DNA from: Thamnaconus septentrionalis
Taxonomy: Eukaryota > Chordata > Actinopteri > Tetraodontiformes > Monacanthidae
NCBI GenBank assembly: GCA_009823395.1
Contig: CM020510.1
Location: 17,588,273 to 17,652,272 of the forward strand
Direction of reading: 5' to 3'
DNA: 64,000 nt
This document shows positions 12,701 to 24,450 of this stretch, one piece after another (the first letter of the stretch is position 1; each line of letters begins with the position of its first letter). The notes under the pieces are model-generated. The model was given only the letters and a program-made list of their open reading frames with translations. It was not told where the DNA came from and ran no database searches. The position numbers and the translations under genes were made by a program.

Positions 12701-15392
12701 TTTTGCTGGGGCATTTTGAACACGAAGCTTGGCTCTAGTTACTACAAAGACCAGCGTTCCTTTACGACGTGTCGCGATGAGTCGCGCGTTCGGTCACATG
12801 AGAGCGAAAAGGCGTCAGCGCGCTGATTTTCCTGTTAGTAAAACAACCACACTATTTATTTATTCATTTTTTAACTCAATGTGAACATGATTACGAAATT
12901 AGATATGACACCTTCTCAAATTCCCGACCATTGCCTTTGTTTGTTGTAGCTTTAATTACCGGGTGTCTGTTGCAAACAGTTAAGTTTTTTTTTTTTTTGT
13001 GAAGCAAGTAGTTTAATACGATATAGTTCTTTATACCTGTTCCTTACTTTGAATCCTAACTAAAGGGAATAAACCACAAGAGTTTCTATGCATCCACGCA
13101 CCCAAAAGATTGATAATATGGCTATTGATGTGTGTGGGTCACGTTGTTCTTCTGTGCCGAGTCAAGACTCTTTAGAGTAGAGTTGATAAACTGCTCTGGT
13201 AGGGCAGCTGATTCACCACAGAACATTGTCCAGACAGTTTGGACAGCTTGCCTTTCAGAGCGTTCACTGAATCTGGGGAGCCGGAGGGGGGATGGGGGAT
13301 CTGCGATTGTCAGGGATTGCACAACTGTGAGTGGAGGAATGTGCTCACCCCCGGGACCCAGAAATATTTCAGCTGCAAATAAGCGTCGAGGTAGAAAGGA
13401 AGAAAAGAAAACCAAATGAAACAAAACTGTGGTTCTCTTTTTCCATGTAACGCCGACAGCTGTGTTGCTGAGTCTGTCTGTCTTATGAACTGCGTCCAGG
13501 ATAAGCATGACAAAAGTGGATGTGTCATGATATATGAGCTAAAATAACAATGTTTTCCGAAGAGGCCCAGTCTACGAGTGGAGAGAGTGGTGTGCATAGC
13601 GGTGTACATGAGCCTACAGAAACCTTGACCCCTAATCATCCGTCTCTGTGCGACTGGGGTTATGTAAATATTGCAAAGAACACAGTGGCGAAAGTGATTG
13701 GATAGAAGCCTGTGGACTTTTTCAAACGGAGAACTTTGCACCTTGAACCGAGCTGACGTGGTTTCCCCTCGGTCGATCAAAATTCAAGAGCTGTCAGCAC
13801 ACATTTACAACTTATGTGCGCAGTGATACTTTTCGTGATGGTTGTTTCATTTTCGCATTTGCGACTTGAGTGCCACCTGACACATTTGTGTTGTCTCTTT
13901 TGTGCCGGTTACCAGATTTTCACGTCCACATTTGAAAGTTTAGTACTGTCAATGTACAGGAAGAAGTATTTGCGGGAGAATGCGGGATTTTCAATTTGCA
14001 TGCATGACGCCATGAACATCTGTTCGTACAAGTGTTTTCTTGTTCAGCACTGCCGACAATTCATTGAATCATAACATGGATGTTGGCGTATTGTTTTCCA
14101 GTATGACTAAAGGCATGAAATCTACTTTAGGGCCCAACAAATTCGTATCAGGCTCTGTAGTAATAAAAGCTCTCACATCCTCACAGTAACTCTCTTAAAC
14201 AGAGCATAGCCCAAGGACAATTCTTTGAGATAATTGATTTTCTATAGAGAGCTGTTGAATATTTCACTGAGCACTGTGAGTATGGCTTTAAAAAGCAGAG
14301 CTCCAGTGGATGCACAAGAAATTTATTGCCAGCCATAAACATAAAGCTACTGAGTGACAAAATCTATTACATGATGACAAATGTTTTTATGAAAAGTTTG
14401 TACTGGCACCCTCTGTGAGTAACTCAATATTGTAATTATTTTGCGATCTGCTTTTGTTTGGCTCGGAAATATCTATAAACAGAAGTTTTCCTTGCAATTT
14501 TTTCTTGCCGTCAGTCTGAGTAAAAACAACTCTTAAAAAAATACATCTTCTACAGTTTGAGCAAATAAAAATGAAGCATTGTGGATTAATAGAATCTTAC
14601 ATCATTACAGAGACTGGTACTGGAATATTATTGTGTGCAGTATTTACCCGTTTGTGAAAGGCACTACAAATCTTCCTGACAGTAAGGTCTGCTAATTAAT
14701 ATCATTAATAATGATGTGACATCTTGATATTAAGATGCAATAAGATACAACAAATACAATATTTAAATGGGTGTATATTTTTTATTGTGAAAAGACCCAT
14801 ACCATACAAAATATATTATTATTATCATCAATGTTTTCTCAACAAAATTCCTCAGAATATTTTGCATGTTTCACTTTTGAGGAAAATAAATGTTCTAAAA
14901 CACACGGTGTAGGAAATTGACACTTTCTTGTTGTCACAAAGGTCAGCGATACCTGCGCGATATATCTCAGAGATTAGTTACAACACCCAAGCTATAGTTT
15001 TTCGCTCCATTCTCCGAGACCACCCTGTGGCTGCCTTGTTCTTGTCTCCTCTCAAATGTGAAAGGTATTACACAGCCTCAGTTTTACAGTAAACCGAATG
15101 CAATTTTTTTTTGAGATAGTTCATTGTGTGGACTGTGCCACTGTAGTCTTGGATAAAAAAAAAAAAAAGAAAAAAAAAAATAGATTTGAATTGAAAATGT
15201 GTATAACACGGCATATTTAAAATCACTTTCAATATATACCACTATATATGTATGCATGTATGCATAAAAATGCTCGACTTGACTCACTAACAGTTCCATG
15301 TCCACTAACACAGTGTGCTGCTGTAATTGTGTCCCTGAACCGCTGGGCGAGACTCTCCTCTCTCTCTCTCCCTCCCTCTCGCTCTCTGCCTG

Positions 15393-15393
<1 letters not shown>
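12701..15393. other. Intergenic region between divergent ap2s1 and arhgap35
   Basis: CpG-rich for the first ~130 bp (ap2s1 promoter side), then AT-rich. No gene was recognised. The 14.1-14.4-kb part is low in simple repeats and could be a conserved element, but that cannot be tested here. A-rich and T-rich runs lie at 12987-12999 and 15157-15181. Confidence 0.5.
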
Positions 15394-15432
<39 letters not shown>

Positions 15433-15446
15433 TCTCTCTCTCTCTC
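15394..15446 (+). repeat. (TG)n(TC)n microsatellite
   Basis: About 18 TG units run directly into eight TC units, just before the presumed arhgap35 promoter/first-exon region. Confidence 0.95.
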
Positions 15447-15449
15447 AAT

Positions 15450-16280
15450 AGGAGGGGAGATGCTGGATTCGGGAGAAGGGTCCGCCATTATTGGGAAGCT
15501 GAAAGAAAAAAAAGAAAAACACGCGCGCGCGCGCAAACACACAAACGCACACACTCACCGTCACGCATTTCGCCTGCGCGAGCCGAGGGGCTTGAACATT
15601 AGGAAGGGAAAACACTGCGGTCGACCGACGAGCTTTTGTTCTGAAGAACCGGCGTGCTGACGGTTAACAGACGCTTCCGCTTGTCCTCGCGTGAGCGACG
15701 GGCTGCTTTATTTTATTTATTTTTTTCTCTCCCTCTTTTTGACACAACAAAGGAAATAATATTTGGTCAAAACAACGTGGTGGCCCCACCAGCCCCGGGG
15801 AGGAAAGGAAAAAACACACACACACACACACACTGAAACAGCGCTTTTCGCCGACGCCTCCCCCTTTCTTTCCTTTTTTTTTTTTTTTTTTTTACAGCCG
15901 CGGCGACACGGAGCGGAGTTCGGACCGCATTTCCTCCGCTCATTGCTTGGCGAGAATTGAGTTGTTTTTCCTGGTTTTTCTTCCCCCCCTACTCCTCCCC
16001 CTCCTCTTCGGAAGAAGGAGAGGCGAGATACGCATCTTCCATGTGTGAAAACTTCAGACTTGTGGAAAATGGGCGCATGGTGCTGGGAGCTGCTGCTGCT
16101 GCTGCACTGCTAGCCTGTCAACTCGGAGCGACGAGAGAATAATCACAAAATCATCGATGCGAGTGCTCGCAGGAAAGTGTGGGGCTTTTATTTTTTTTGG
16201 GTCGTCTTTCCAACAAGTCTTTCACCCCGGCGGAGAGGAAGCAGCGGAGCAGAGCCGACCGACCGAGGAGGAATGCTATG
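15450..16280 (+). promoter_or_regulatory. arhgap35: Candidate arhgap35 promoter and non-coding first exon(s)
   Basis: This is a GC- and CpG-rich stretch with CG dinucleotides (for example 15523-15535), pyrimidine tracts and no sustained reading frame. It ends in a good donor, CTATG|GTATGT, at 16280/16281. Inside it, a long T-run followed by TACAG (ending 15897) looks like a splice acceptor, so an exon 15898-16280 is also possible. The giant coding exon at 56.9 kb starts with a spliced 5' UTR, so an upstream non-coding exon must exist, and this is the best candidate by composition and by head-to-head position with ap2s1. The link is an inference. Confidence 0.45.
15814..15833 (+). repeat. (AC)10 microsatellite
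   Basis: A pure AC run within the candidate arhgap35 promoter region. Confidence 0.9.
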
Positions 16281-16303
16281 GTATGTAAGACCGCACCGGA
16301 TAA

Positions 16304-16325
16304 TCTTCTTCTTCTTCTTCTTCTC
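16304..16325 (+). repeat. (TTC)n microsatellite
   Basis: About seven TTC units just downstream of the candidate first-exon donor. Confidence 0.9.
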
Positions 16326-16550
16326 CTCGAGTTTTTTTTTTTTGTTGTTACGGCAAATAATGTACGCGAAAGGACAGCAGATCGGGGCTGCTGGATGACG
16401 CAGGAAGGGACAGTTTGAAGGCGTTTGGTTTCCCTGACGGCGCGTTTGGTAGAGCTGGGAACAACAAAAAAAAACTGGGAGTCAACCCCAGTTCCTCCAC
16501 CATCACCAGTACAACTACCACCACCACCCCTGAGGGCTGGTGTGACCCCC

Positions 16551-16585
16551 TTCTTCTTCTTCTTCTTCTTCTTCTTCTTCTTCTT
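16551..16585 (+). repeat. (TTC)n microsatellite with T/A tail
   Basis: About twelve TTC units followed by a T-run and an A-run. A purine-strand frame here gives a poly-Arg artefact. Confidence 0.95.
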
Positions 16586-18453
16586 TTTTTTTTAAAAAAA
16601 AATGTAATTATTATGATATATTTTTTTTCTATAAAGCCTTCATGGTTGTGGTAATGATTATTCTCGCAGCGACGCGTGGGCATGTTTAAAAAACAGAAAC
16701 ATGTCATAATGTAACATGAGGTCATAGTTGTCAGGAGCATGGGAATGGGAAGTTTGCAGAGGAGAAAGGAGGGATCGTTAAAAAAAATGTCTGAAAATGT
16801 CTCGCAGCACTTGGAATGTCAGTCAGGCCTCCACTTGTGCCTCGCATTCAAGGATTGAGATTGGGAGAGATTGGGATTATGATGTCAAGGGTCGTCACGG
16901 TCTAGCTTGATGTTTGGTGGATGTTATGTCTGTATGGGTAATCCCTCTGTGAAATCTGTGATGTCACATATACATATATATATTTAATCTAGCCCATCCT
17001 GCCACTCGTCATCCGGGTTACGAGAAACCCAAGCCAACCACTAATTATTTTCTATTTCGTTATTAATTGCCTCACTAACTTTGGGAGACATCAAAGCTGC
17101 ATGAACGGGGCTCCCTGGTGACACTCTGAGCTAATGTGTGCACACCCTGCGGGGAGGTAACTCTGCTCGGCTCCCTTACAGGATGTACAGCGAAGGTCTT
17201 GGCTGCTGTTTTTTTTCTTCTTCTTCTTCCTTTTCCCTCCGACAAATGAGCCACTGAGGTAGGGATGTCTCACTCCTGAGTGCTGCATTTGCCGTCCCGT
17301 GTTTCCTTTTTATTGCGCAGATAGGCTGATACAAGTGACCTGATACCAACTAGCCACCGGTGTGTCGAGGCGTAATCACGCCTGCCACTGCAAAGTGGTC
17401 ATTGCCCTGCCAGCCACTCCCTTTTCTTTCTCCCAAGAGTCCCCCCAGTAAACTTGAGGACTTCGTTTATTTAAAAACAACAACTTTACTTTTAGGGCAT
17501 AACGGTCAAATTTACCATGAAAGACGGAAGACCATGAAGATGGGGGGCAAAGTGATGATTCACTTTCATGACATGAGGGCTGTATATAATACTGACCAAA
17601 AGCATGACCAGAAATAGGGGACTTTTTTGACTTGGCAAACAAAACAGGAACTTGGCTATCTTATCATGAACACAGTGTGCTGTCGCAGGTTGTTTGTCCG
17701 TTTCAGGTGATTCATAACCCCACGTTTCCCACCAGCGTCTGCTAAGTTTTTGATGAGCTGCGAGGCGACTCGAACACGCGCTTACCTCGGTACGAGACGC
17801 CCTCCGTGCGCTCAGGTAAACGCATTAGCCGCTGTCAGCACTTCTGTTCCACCGCTTGATCAGACCCTTTGCAGTGTAGTCACACCTCTCCAGGAAGCTC
17901 CTTCTTACCCCTAATAGCTGTGCCATTTGGCCGGGCAGCAGGCTGGCTAGCGTCGCACCCTTTAGTCCCCGCGTGTCCGCCTCCGGGCAGTCGATCGCGT
18001 TGCGAGTCCCCGGGCCGGAACATGTTCCCGGGATTAGACCAGAGAGTGGGCTTTTGTTTGTCGGGATGTAGGCCAGAAATGCAGATTCATCCTTTGTCGA
18101 GGTCAGCGAGGGAGAGGGAGTCAGTCCTCTTGTTACATGAACAGATAAGCAGCCTCTTGACATACATACTTCTTCTCCCTGCATCGAGCCTAACACTGAT
18201 AGTCCCCACTTGACTTTTTGGTAATCAAATGAGAAAGGTAATTGGAATGTACTTGAGGCCTTTAGTTTGAAACGTCGCGGTCAGGCTTTTTAAGTTAAGG
18301 GGGCAATTTGCTTCAAGCGTATAATAGCGCTGCACCCCCCCCCAAAAAAAAAAAAAAAAAAAACCTTTTGCCATTTGCACAAACCTGCTGGTGATGAAAT
18401 GGATTGGTGGACCCTCGTATTCCTTTCACACCACTGAAACGCCCGGCATGGGG

Positions 18454-18472
18454 AATATATATAAATATATAA

Positions 18473-18540
<68 letters not shown>
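18454..18540 (+). repeat. (AT)n microsatellite
   Basis: An interrupted AT/ATAA start, then about 30 uninterrupted AT units. This 87-bp stretch is able to extrude as a cruciform. Confidence 0.97.
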
Positions 18541-18544
<4 letters not shown>

Positions 18545-21500
18545 AAAATGAGCCACTTGCCAGATCTCGTCCTCTTTCTTGTTGTACAGGAGAGGCCCGC
18601 CTGTGAGCCACTGTAAGTCTGCGTTTGATGGAGAAAGGAGCTAATTATAGCGGGCAGCTTTGGAGTTTGGTGGACCAGATTACAGTCACTCTCCGCTCAA
18701 TGGCTGCCTTGTTCTAGTGGCCGATTATTAGGCAGGGAGAAGTGCATTCTGGGATGATTGTATCTGAATTTCCATTAGAAAGTGTGCCTGCCTCAGTTGA
18801 ACTGAGGGTCTCTTCTCCCCCATGTCAGCTCCCTTGCTCATTACTGATTTTGCAGATGGGGTTTGCTCCATCTAAAGGCCTCCTGTGCTATGCCCCTATT
18901 CTGTTTCAGAGCCAGTCTCACTACATATCTTGAATAGGCGGGTTATGTATGAGCCAACCTATCAGGGTGGCGGCATTTAGCTCTTGTTCGATGCCTGCGG
19001 GCTGAAAATAAATAAAAAATGAATATGTCTACATTATTTCAGTGCATTTTTATGACATATGTTCACCCAGGACCCCTAAATATTATTTTTCACGTGATCA
19101 ATCAGTTGTAAAGATTGCCTTTGCTCTGTATCCCAGGTCTGTGTTATTATGGTATTGCTTTTCCAATACTAATGCATTATTAATGGACAGTGCTGTTGGA
19201 AAGCAAGGCTTTAGTTATGATTAATGGCTTAAACGGCGGTGACGCAGAGATGGTTTTTGCCTATTTCTGGGTGAGCGAGAGGGTGAGACAGTTGGGAAGA
19301 CCAGTGGCCATGGAGACAAAGGAGCAGGATGTAAGCCACAGAGGAATGGTGACCTCTGGTAGTGAGCGCCGCTGCTTTGCTATTTCAGATACAATTACAC
19401 AACCCAGGGACAAGGGTCAGGGCACTATGGTAATTTAAAAGAGCTGCAGAGAGAGAACATGTGGGTTTGGGAGGCGGCAAACTACGCTGAAAGCAAAACG
19501 GAGGCTACAAAAAAAAATGTCAGTCTGCAAAAGTAAGGCACAAACAAACGGCAGCCAGGTTTTTCTTTTTCTTTTTTGCTCTAGGCTGTGTTCCTGGTAT
19601 GTGCCCTTTCAGCTTTGTGCTCAGGGATCAACCAATCAATGACAGCCAGAAGTAACCCTGCCGCTTGGCTATTGGCCACAGTTAAATTCCATGACTCAGC
19701 ACATCCACAGATAAGATGTTATGATTGAGTCACACAGCCTATGAAATGAGGCCAGTGCCTGTCGTCCAGTAGGTTGGACTGCCGTCGCCGTTGTACTCGC
19801 ACATGAAAAGTTTCGATTCCGTAGAAAATGGCGGAGGCTGCGAGCCAAAGTTCGCCAAAAGATAAGGTTATTATTTTATGGGTGGCCAGCGCTCTCACAA
19901 GTTTATTGTTGTACATTCCATGTTGTTGTTCAATGTTCTACAGGGGTTGATGGCTTTGCAGTGAGTCAGTATTTGCAGACTGTACTCGGGTTTTGAAAAG
20001 GCTAATCACGCCAGAATCTCTTAGCCTCAAAACAAAGACAAACAGCCCTGAAATCCACCCACGCAGAAATTAAAGGATGACTGTAAATATCTCAGCACAT
20101 TTCCCACACCGGCGTGACACCTCGTTTTGTCTTAACCTGTCAGCGTGACCTAATTTCCTAGTCTTTGGCGTCGAAACTGGGGGGAAGCCGGGGCAGTTTT
20201 GTTTCACTTTTTCTCTGGAGATTTTTATCCACTGAGCGGGTGTGTGTCTCTGCTGAGGTGGAAATGATCGATGGATCAAGAGTGAGGCAGAGGTGAACTC
20301 TTTGTGTTTGAATAAAGGTGGGAATTGCAGCCGAATCCGATGGCGTCGCCAATTTGATGTGGGAAAAGAAAACAGTCTGCGGGATTGGAAATAATTCCCT
20401 TTAGAAATGACCCTTTTCCCATATTAATTCAGCTTTTTGTGGAAGAGCTGTCAGGAAATATCAGAAGCCATTTAGCCCTAAAATAGGGGCTTATTATCTA
20501 GATCGTCTGGTCTGAAAGGCTTCGGCCCCACAGCCACGCAACTTTTAACATGTGCACGGCCAACAATGTTTTTGATACCTCGGTTAGCTGCAGGTATTAT
20601 CTCTGGCACGAGTTGACCTGAGTGTTTTTTATTAATATGTCTAGAGATTGCTGTGTAATGCGACTAGGTCAGAACCTAAAGTTTGTGTGTGTGTGGGGGG
20701 AGTGCAGTGAAATATGATGGTCTGAAGAAGATTTTTTAGTGTATTATGGATTTTTCTCCAGTGGTTGAATAGGTTGACTCCTCCTATATTGGCTTCAATG
20801 AATTAATCATCTTGATATTGAAATGCTAAATCTGTTTTTATATTCTATTGTGAAAAATAAGCTTTGAGAAAAAAGTCCAACCGCTTCATTACAAAAAAAT
20901 TCCCCCTATTTCCTTTACGTCATTGTCCAAAACAAGGACGACTGAGTGATTGGACTCATCCTTTAATATTAGTCCAGAAGTGCTGTGGCTGTGATCTGTG
21001 ATAAATATACTGCTGGTGGGCACAGGACCACCATCTCCTCCAGGTGATGAATATCTGTTCCTTCGACCACAACCACAGCGGAAAAGATGCTGAAAGTCAC
21101 TCGTTGATCTGAAAAAACGGACGTGTTCATTCAATCCAAATCAGTTGTCACCCAGTATGGTCCGTTATACCACTCGAGAGCAATAGAGAGCATTCTCTGC
21201 GTCCTCCTCAGGTATGGCACCATTGTCGGCTCACCTGAAGGGTTTATTGCTGTTTCAGTCGTCCGCCCACAACACAACACAACACAACACGGCAGTCTAT
21301 CCAAAACCCTAACAAGTGTAGTGAGAGGCGGGTGCAGGTTTTGTGTTCTGCGTGTCATCGGATGTTTCCTCCCGATTGCGTCCCGAGGAATGAGCCAACA
21401 GGAAACCATGTGGAGGAATTGAATTGACACTTTCCGTAACAGCAACTCGAGTGCGACTAAAAACTGTCAGGGCTCCGGGTGTTTTTTCCGCAGCGGCGGC

Positions 21501-24431
21501 TGCGTTCGCTCGTGAGCTGCCGCTGGCAGGTGTAATATTACTTACTAAAATAACCTCCGGACTTCTCTAACCTCTCCGAGTGCTTTGCAAACACTGTAAT
21601 TGAAATTAATCGGCCGTGTGACTAAACGTTGGCCGCCTTATTACTCGGTCCCCTCGAAGATTAGCCACGCTGTTACCGGGGCGATTGGCCGCCCGCTTCA
21701 CAGCAGACCGCCGCGTGAAAACAGCGGCAATCCGTCAGGTGTTTTCCTTGTTTTTTTAGTTGCTCTCAGAAGAAACGCAAAATAAAAAGGCTAGCATAAC
21801 CGGCAATCACGATTCACAGGCAGTTTGCAATGATATACTAAGACTTGAAAGAAAGCAGAGCTACCTAGCTTTGTCAACCAATGGAAGGAAAGAAGGAAAT
21901 ATTTATTTATTGAATGTATTTCCATGCTGATGACTAATGATGCATCAACGCAAGGTGCTCTGGTTTGCTGAAAGCAGTGGGTGGTGAACTGCCTGTCACA
22001 GTCGATAATCTACATTGACAAGTATGTATGAGTATCTCATCATTAAGGAAAAATGTGTTTTAACCTCAGTTCCCGTGAGTCCTACTTTTCATAATAATCT
22101 TCTCCTGCCCAGCATTGGGACGAGTCTATTAGAGGTGCCCCGGTCCACCTTCAGCAGCCGTCCAGAGAGGAGACACGTGTATTAACATACCGTGATCAGA
22201 GTTGGCAGGTTTAATCACAAACCGATGAGCATCAGCGAGGAGAGACGGTGAAGGAAGTCGAGAGAAGGAAGGAGGGAGGAAGGAAAGAGGGCCAACAGAG
22301 CCAGAACACATCCTCTTTTGCTCCCCAAACTTCTCATTTTAGCCGAGTGCGTGCACTCTGGTTTACATCTCTTATTTCTGTTTGTATGTTATATCTTTTT
22401 TTTCTCATTTTGTCGCGCCTCCTGACCATGCTGCACTGTTACCCTGAGCTGCGGTTAAGGACACAGGAAGGACGCCGTGTTGTCACTAGATGTTTGTTTC
22501 AGAGAGCACTCCAGGGCCGTGGGGACGGCCCTGTGGTGGTCTTTGCCATCTCTGCAGCGATCGAGCTAGCCCCGTCTCGTGCCTACACTCATAAACGCAC
22601 AAGATTCTGTCAGGGAAGTTTGTTTTATTTTTTTTTTTAACACATTAGTAATTAGGTATTCCAATGTTTGAGCTGCCTTCGGGCATCTGAACATTTCTGA
22701 GTGATTACTACGCTGCTCATGTTGACTATTTATTCTTGATGAATGCAACTTTGGAAAGTTGGATGTTTCGATCACGGGGACGCCTAATATGGGCAGGTTG
22801 GAAGAGGAGGCTCTGAAAACAGGAGGATGATAAAGAAACTGTGGCACAGAGAGGACCAGGTCTTGCTGGTGTCTGCTGTTTGGGGGTTTCCAAGTTTGAG
22901 CATAGTCCAACATAGACCAGATTAGCTATTTAGCCCAAGCATTGTCAAGCTAGTGTTGTCGGTGGAGTTTTGGATCGTGTCGCGATCATGGTAACTGGTG
23001 ACTCCCTGGCGCTAAAGGTTTGTTGTAACAACAGATGTTCAACAGATTATGAAGCAAATGACGTCTGCCTGTATGTTTCTTTGTGTTGTTGATGTTGTTT
23101 TGTATTGCAAATGATGTTTCAGAGTAATAAAAGAAATGGATCATAAAACTCGTTTGCGTTTTGGAGGACGTCTGTGTTCCAGATGTTGACCTTATAGTTA
23201 TTGTAAAGTTGTTCTGAACTTGTAGGAAAACTTTATTTTTTCCTACGTTGACCTCAAGAAACATTTACAGTGGAATATTATTAATTGTAAACCAACTTCC
23301 TGGAGGAATCCATCACTCAGTCTGTAAAGAAACAGGGTGAAAGGCCCACTTCAGCAATAAATAAATTACACATTATGATTTCACCGTCCCCCCTGCTGCT
23401 TTATGCGTCCGTGGTGGTTAATTTATGATGGAATGCTATGAAAGTTATTCACAGATTTAAAATGCTTACCACAGGGGGGTTGGCAGGATGGAAGACTTGT
23501 GTTTCAGAGTAGAACCCAAAGAAGTATACAAGGGTAATGGACCTTTAAAGATGGTTAAATAAAAAATAAAGAAAGAAAGTAAACACAGCTCCACACTGTG
23601 ACTAGCAGTGTCCGACCACTACTCACCCTCACGGCACAACCGCCAGAGCCGACTGTGGCCGTTGTGCAGCTGCGTGGCAGTTGACATCATGTACAGTTTG
23701 AGGTGTGGCAGATAACGTGGCTCCTGGTAACCAGTAGTCATCGCGGAACGCCAGTCGCCTCGGACACCTGCTCGTCCCGCTTCTTGCCTTTCTGGCCTCG
23801 TCCCGGCTTCCTCCAGGAGCCGCCTCGCCTTAGGGCTCAAAACGTATGTCGCTTGACGGCTGATGAGTAAGCATTGCTCAGCGCGCAGATGGCCGAGGCC
23901 CTTGCGTTATCGATCGCAGCGCCACCGCCTGTCACACACGGCCACCACTTAGCTAATGATGTCCGTGTTATTGTCTCACGGTCGGGGCTGGGGGTGGTGG
24001 GGGGGGTGGAGGCAGAGAGGGGGATGAACACGGGAAACACAAAGCGGCGAAAAGAAAGACGGATCTGGCGGTGGACACGCCTAAAGCGGCCTCATTCGGT
24101 CAATACGGTGTTTTTGCTATCGTGGAATGATAGAAGTGGAATGATAGAAGAAAAGAAAAAAAAAAGAGGAAGCTTTTTTTCCCCCTACATGTGTTCCCTC
24201 GCTGTCTGTGTTCTGTCATAATGGGAGTGTCCATCTGCCGGAGAGAAAGCAGGCCATGATTCTTGACAGTCTGCCAGTCCTGCGTTGGCCTGGTTGGACG
24301 GCGTTACACTGGCTGTTATTGTTGTCCCATGCACTAAACAAACACGCGCAGCCATGGATCACCTGTTCCTGCTTGTGTACCGGAGCAGCCTCCCGTTCTG
24401 TAAAGATATACATTAGATCCATGCAAATATA
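18541..24431 (+). other. arhgap35 intron 1, 18.5-24.4 kb
   Basis: No coding gene. Simple sequence includes an AACAC pentamer repeat (about 21273-21288) and GAAGG-rich DNA (22245-22290). A GC hairpin at 22510-22531 has 9-bp perfect arms and a GGGG loop. The 18.6-19.0-kb part is repeat-poor with TAATTA-type words and is a plausible enhancer. Confidence 0.45.
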
Positions 24432-24450
24432 TACACACACACACACACAC
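24432..24450 (+). repeat. (AC)n microsatellite
   Basis: A short AC run of about nine units. Confidence 0.85.

Larger units (their letters stand above)
16281..18453 (+). other. arhgap35 intron 1, first part
   Basis: Apart from the TTC repeats and a C-run/A-run at about 18336-18363, this is single-copy-looking sequence with no coding support. Confidence 0.5.

Noticed and set aside
13310..13780. 156-codon minus-strand frame between ap2s1 and arhgap35
   Set aside because: It has no domain, no helpful codon pattern and no splice or homology support.
15298..15660. Plus-strand frame with Cys-Val and Ser-Leu runs
   Set aside because: It is a microsatellite read-through near the arhgap35 promoter.
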